Shown piece after piece: positions 59,326 to 64,000 of a DNA stretch of 64,000 nucleotides. Origin of the DNA: Phallus indusiatus (lineage: Eukaryota > Basidiomycota > Agaricomycetes > Phallales > Phallaceae); NCBI GenBank assembly GCA_027605045.1, contig JAQFWX010000001.1, positions 434,001-498,000 of the forward strand, written 5' to 3'. The notes below the pieces were generated by a model, which had not been told where the DNA came from, did no database searches, and was given only the letters and a program-made list of their open reading frames with translations. A program made the translations under genes and the position numbers. Numbering within the stretch: the stretch's first letter is position 1; each line of letters begins with the position of its first letter.

Positions 59326-62300
59326 CTACAGCGTAGCTGACTGAGCACGCGCCATAGTTTCCATCATCACCGTCTGCATCTCGACGTTCAATGACGACGT
59401 AGCAGTAGCATAACCGGCGGGATTTTTCATTTGGAAAGCTAAGCCCAATATATTAGTTCTTGTGAGAATATCAAATGGGCTCAAGCAGACGAACCTTCAA
59501 GAGAATTCTTGAACGAAACATAGATATCAACATTATCTATCGGGCTGATGTAAGCGATCTCATCGTCAGCCCAGTCATCGTCTCCTTCATCTTCATCTTC
59601 CTCCTCCTCATCTTCGTCAATTCCATTCGGCGCAGAAGTTTCTTTGTCTCTTAGTCGTTGACCCTATTTTAAGAGAGCATATTACTAGTGCCCCCAAAAG
59701 ATGAAAACAAACGCAATATACCTCTTTAGCAAGGAACTCCATATACTCTGAATCTGCATCCCATACATCGGCATCTGAATATCTTCAATCAGATGGAACC
59801 AGCATAATAAATTGAAGCACAAACCTGCATCGCCATCCAGGTTCAAATCATCGACATATTCCTCCTCTTCCTCGTCATCTTCTTTAGCATGTTTGTCAAA
59901 CAACGCCTTACGAGCTATATTCAAACAATGATCAGTTCAAGCGCGACATATTTTTGAACATCAGCAAACCTTCAACAGCAGCCGGCATTTCTCGCAGCGT
60001 CTTGAGAACACCAGCCATAATACTTCCCCACCCATCCCGGATAGACTGAGGCAGCACCGCAGGATCGGTCTCAAACAACGCACATATAGCCAAAATAGTC
60101 AACTTCTTCGCATGTACACGAGGCATCCCAGATTCGGTGTTGATAATGCTAAACCAGTTTTCAAAGAACTTTTGAGTCCCGTTTTGTGCTTGCAGGAGCT
60201 GAAGAGTTAGACCCGAGTTGTACAGAATGCAGTTGACCAGGACGTTCACGTTGTTTATACGCAGGTAGCGCGTCGTCGGGTTAGAATCAATGCATTGAAG
60301 GGTGCAAGTTACAAAGGTGGGTATTGCCTAGAGATTTGCATGAGAATGGAGTTAAAAACACAAGTAGTATGACGCACGTCATCCAAGTATCCTCGGAGGT
60401 TGAGCAGGAGGGACTCCGCAACTTTAGTACCATTTACACGGTCACTGTCACCAAGATGAACGCTTGACATCGCAGTCTTGTAAATATCAACAGCCATAGC
60501 ACGATAGTCAGGACGCTGTACGAATGTATCCTTTCCGAAGCTAATGTAGTTGTCGATAGTAGGTAACATCTCTGACAAGATGAAGTATGTGAATACGAAG
60601 AGCCCGGCATAATAGGCGCGATAAAGGTTACCTTCAAGGAAGTCCTCAGCGTCAGATTTAAACAGCTTGTAGGTTAGTTCAAAGATGGGCCACATCGCCG
60701 GTGAGATACGACGGACGCTGAAGGTGAGACTGTCAACAAGATCGTAGATGTTGGTTAACAAATCTAGAAAAAAAAGTTAATATGTTAGGTACATGTGACT
60801 AGAGATATGACAAACCAAGAGCGAGGTTCTCAAGAGTAAAGATAATGATTTGAGCAATGATGTCTTGGAGCTGACCGATGATCTCCGGGGAACTATCTAG
60901 AGACGTGACGATCTGGTAATTCAAGTTGATTTAGATAATGATAACTCAAAAAAAGAAATGAACATACAGTTTGAATAGTTTTGCACATCCCCATAGCAGC
61001 ATAAGTCTTATCATCTCCGAAGTCGACTTGATCTGGAGTGATATCGTCATCGTCATCGGGTTGTGCTGTAAGCGTTTCTTTGACCAAACGTTGATAGAGT
61101 TGGCACTACATAGAGTAGATTATTACTATGAGATAATACATCGAAAGAAAGATGGATGGAGAATTACGCACAAGACGTTCGGTTAGCTGAGTAGCTACAG
61201 GAAGTAGTTCCGTAGCATAGTGCTTAACCATAGTTTCCATAACGGAATTCAACATCTCCAGATCGGTTTCGTCCGAGAGTCTAAGCACATCTAGTGAGAT
61301 ATCAGCGATAAAGCTCTCACGGACTTGGGGATGAAGGAAGAACCTTGTACGACTTTGCCGACAGCAGGCTTGACAGCAGCCTCAACTGAAAATTAATGAG
61401 CATTTCAGTGATAAAACAACGTTAGACAGACACAACACACCTGAAGGCTGTCTTTCAATAAGATATGACAAAGCATCCACTGCAGCTACGCGAGTGGGAA
61501 GGTATGCGTCGTCGATCATCTTCATGATTGCAAGGTAGTGCTGAGATAGGTTCTACAATAACTTAAGTACCCAAAACCGATTCGTTTCATGACCATCGCG
61601 CTTACGTTCTCATCCGTCCATGTCATGTCGCATTTCTCGATGCTGCTGACTACGCGACAAGCCTTTGAAGACATTACCATCACGATTCAATCCATAGAGT
61701 TATTTGAATGACTTACGATATATCGGAGATACCCTTCCGGCATGCTAAACGCTGGTAATACATGGTTCACGAAGAAAGTTTCAAGGGCAGGCTTGACGTC
61801 AGGATGACGGACCATACACGGGGCCAGTAAGGATGCCATAGACAAAGCACCATAGCGCTGTTCCGGAGTTGGATTACTGTATTTTCAACAATGAGAACGG
61901 CTCAAAACTCGATCAGACTTGAAAAAAAACAACAAACTTTCTAAGAACATTATTGATGAAACTTAAGATAGGAAGAAAAGAGGTTTTCGTGCGATTGCGG
62001 GCGAGCGACATTAAGAAATTGCAAGATGAAGATACAGGAGAATCATAGTCTTCGTATTCCTCTAATAACACTGATTAGAACATGGAATATCTTTGAACGT
62101 CTTGATAACAAACCTGTAGACGATCTGACAAAGTCCACAGGATCGCTCTCCCAAAGCTCCTTTCGTGTGTCATTGAAACAAAACTGTGGAAAGACGCAAT
62201 TTGATACAAGTCTTTCGACGTGGTCCTTCATGAGCGCCCAAGTAGACTTGGGCTTGACACTGAACAAAAAACGAAGCAATTCAGAGAGAGAAGTCAGATT

Positions 62301-63544
62301 CATATAAAGCTGAGCTGCTTCTCACCACTCGGTCAAGAATTGAAAGATGAGATATTGACATTTCTTTGACATCCAGACCTGACCTGATGTATAAAGATCG
62401 AGTTGCCGAAGATACATTCTGATCATCTCCGGAGCAAAAGTTGAAATGAAGTGTTCGGCGAACGGCATGTACTCTTTCAAAGGAGTGGGCAATTGGCTTG
62501 GACTACCAAAACGATGGAAAAGTCTGTCAAGAGAGCTGTACGCCCATTTTTTGGCCTTCCACCATTCGCAACGCTCTCTGTCATCCTCATCCGAAGGTAA
62601 TGCCTCAGGGGGGATTTGGAGATTGATTATTCTGAAGAAGAGTTGTCCCCAAGGAACGATTGAAGCGGCGGATTGCTGATGCGCCGTTAAATTAGTGACG
62701 AGCGTGCACTTGTATGATTTTAAGATAAGGTGTAAAAGGTATGGGATTTCGGGAGATTGAGGTGTAAGAGGAGCTGGAGGAGAATCCAAAAGTTGAAGTC
62801 CAATTGTGACAAGCATAGGGAAGGTCTCTTCAATAATTTTGGGAGTAACGCGATCCGTCTGCCGGTACCTGGGGTCATGATGTTAGACTAGACTGTAAAC
62901 AGCAGCTAAACAGAGACTACCAACCTAAACGCCTTGATGATCTCCAAAAGAACGACTAAGCCGGTCTCAACATCGCGAATGTTTGAAGAAGTGAGGAGCC
63001 TCTTGGTATCTCCCAACAGATTTGGCCAATCATCTGGGAAATCAACACTGATGATGCTGCGAATGCCGTTGGCAATTTGAACATGAATCTGCTTGGAAGG
63101 TGCCGTGGCGATAAGAAGAGGGATAATGTTGGCTTTTAGAGCAGCACGATCAGCGGGTAAGATCGGGTTCTGGTCGCCGGTGGGGGTAGCAGTTGGGTCG
63201 AGGTGGTAGGTACGACGCAGACGATTCTTCAGATAAACAGAACAGGACTGACGTGTCGCACTTTGTTGTAGAGTTGAGAATGAGTTTGAAATGAATAACG
63301 AGATGAGCTGTAATTAGTTCACGCACGCATCCACGCCCTCATTGCCAATTATCTGCATCAAGGCTGCGAGCACACCCTCTTGACGTGCTACCTAAAGCAG
63401 ATAAGGTCATTATGAGCAGACGCGAATCAACGCGATATGAACGCGTATACACACTTTTCTGATCTCAAGTTCAGCGGCTTTTCTAGCATTAGGATCAGGA
63501 CTAAGAGTGGCGTTGAACAGGTTAGAAAGAGCTTGGATATCCAT
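59326..63544 (-). CDS. Importin-7/8 type karyopherin (Nmd5/Sxm1-like)
   Basis: Large minus-strand gene with many introns, about 1,000 residues. The ATG at 63542-63544 begins MDIQALSNLFNATLSPDPNARKAAELEIRK, the importin-beta N-terminal repeat. The next exon has GVLAALMQIIGNEGVDACVRQSCSVYLKN. HEAT-type helices follow throughout (for example YLRQLDLYTSGQVWMSKKCQ and ALSMASLLAPCMVRHPDVKP). An acidic stretch DDDDDITPDQVDFGDDK and a very acidic C-terminal region (EDDEEEEEYVDDLNLDGDAD, later EDEEEEDEDEGDDD) match the importin-7/8 family. These carriers bring cargo such as ribosomal proteins and transcription factors through nuclear pores with Ran-GTP. The stop is TAG at 59326-59328, after MARAQSATL. 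Confidence 0.85.
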
Positions 63545-64000
63545 ATTGCGAAGATATGGCTTGATTTTGTAGGAAATCCGAGCAGGAGACTTGTTGGCTA
63601 TTTAAAAGTGAGAATAGATGTAGAGAGGGAAGATTATGGTTCGATAGTAAACAAAGAAAAGAAAGGATTCTCCCCTTGAGCTGGGCCTTGGCTGGGTTTA
63701 CAAAAAAGTTTTGAGGCGTCACTTTGTCACTCGGTCACATTCCTCGGGGCTGAAAAAAAAACAGGCCTGTTTTTGGAATTCATACCAGTTTATTAATTCT
63801 TAACCATGCGAGCATCCTAATGATGGAAATTATCGTACATTGTTATCTATTGTTATGAAGAAGAAGAATTAAAAGAATTCGATTTTTCTGCAGCACGTTT
63901 ACAACGCGTGGTCGCCAGAGTGACCGTGAAAGATCTTCCAAGCATTCAGGGACTGACAAGCCCTGCAGACACAGGACCGTCTATGTAGATAAAGAGAAAC
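63545..64000. other. Upstream region of importin gene and window end
   Basis: Promoter region of the importin gene. From about 63895 to the end the sequence becomes less AT-rich, and a minus-strand frame ending VCRACQSLNAWKIFHGHSGDHAL is open to the window edge. This could be the 3' end of a further gene but is too short to support. Confidence 0.35.

Noticed and set aside
1..64000. CRISPR arrays, bacterial operons, phage or plasmid features
   Set aside because: Intron-rich eukaryotic genes throughout. No spaced repeat arrays and no Shine-Dalgarno-type operon layout were seen.

Overview
The window reads as nuclear DNA of a basidiomycete mushroom (Agaricomycetes). Genes carry many short GT-AG introns of about 45-70 bp. 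Several families point the same way: a class II manganese peroxidase, DUF6533 multi-span membrane proteins, a CE16/GDSL esterase, a Hos3-type deacetylase and short secreted proteins. A manganese peroxidase suggests a litter-decomposing or white-rot lifestyle (inference). All gene models below were spliced by eye.

Layout: 1-5 kb holds the 3' end of a WD40 (Ski8-like) gene and a secreted CE16 esterase. 5-28 kb is a duplicated accessory block: a GCN4/CpcA-like bZIP gene followed by two reverse-strand DUF6533 genes, then a decayed second bZIP copy followed by two more DUF6533 genes. This block also holds a 384-bp palindrome, a retroposon-like insertion with 17-bp target-site duplications and other repeats, plus one small secreted-protein gene. 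29-36 kb holds a decayed HsbA-like gene, a HOS3-type histone deacetylase, a mitochondrial SAM carrier and a secreted PI-PLC X-domain protein. 36-40 kb is a tandem duplication carrying two related secreted decapeptide-repeat proteins, followed by tRNA-Val(TAC). 40-44 kb holds a coiled-coil nuclear-type protein and an intronless two-span membrane protein. 44-51.6 kb is an SDR oxidoreductase cluster: two intact genes, one pseudogene and one copy lacking the catalytic Tyr. 52-64 kb holds a PA-TM-RING protein, a manganese peroxidase and an importin-7/8-type karyopherin, all on the minus strand.

How they may work together: housekeeping genes (importin, HDAC, SAM carrier, tRNA) flank families that expand and decay by local duplication. 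The bZIP gene has a chain of upstream ORFs and a consensus Gcn4 site, the arrangement expected of cross-pathway (amino-acid starvation) control. The secreted esterase, PLC-like protein, peroxidase and small secreted proteins form an extracellular set, but nothing in the sequence shows they are co-regulated.
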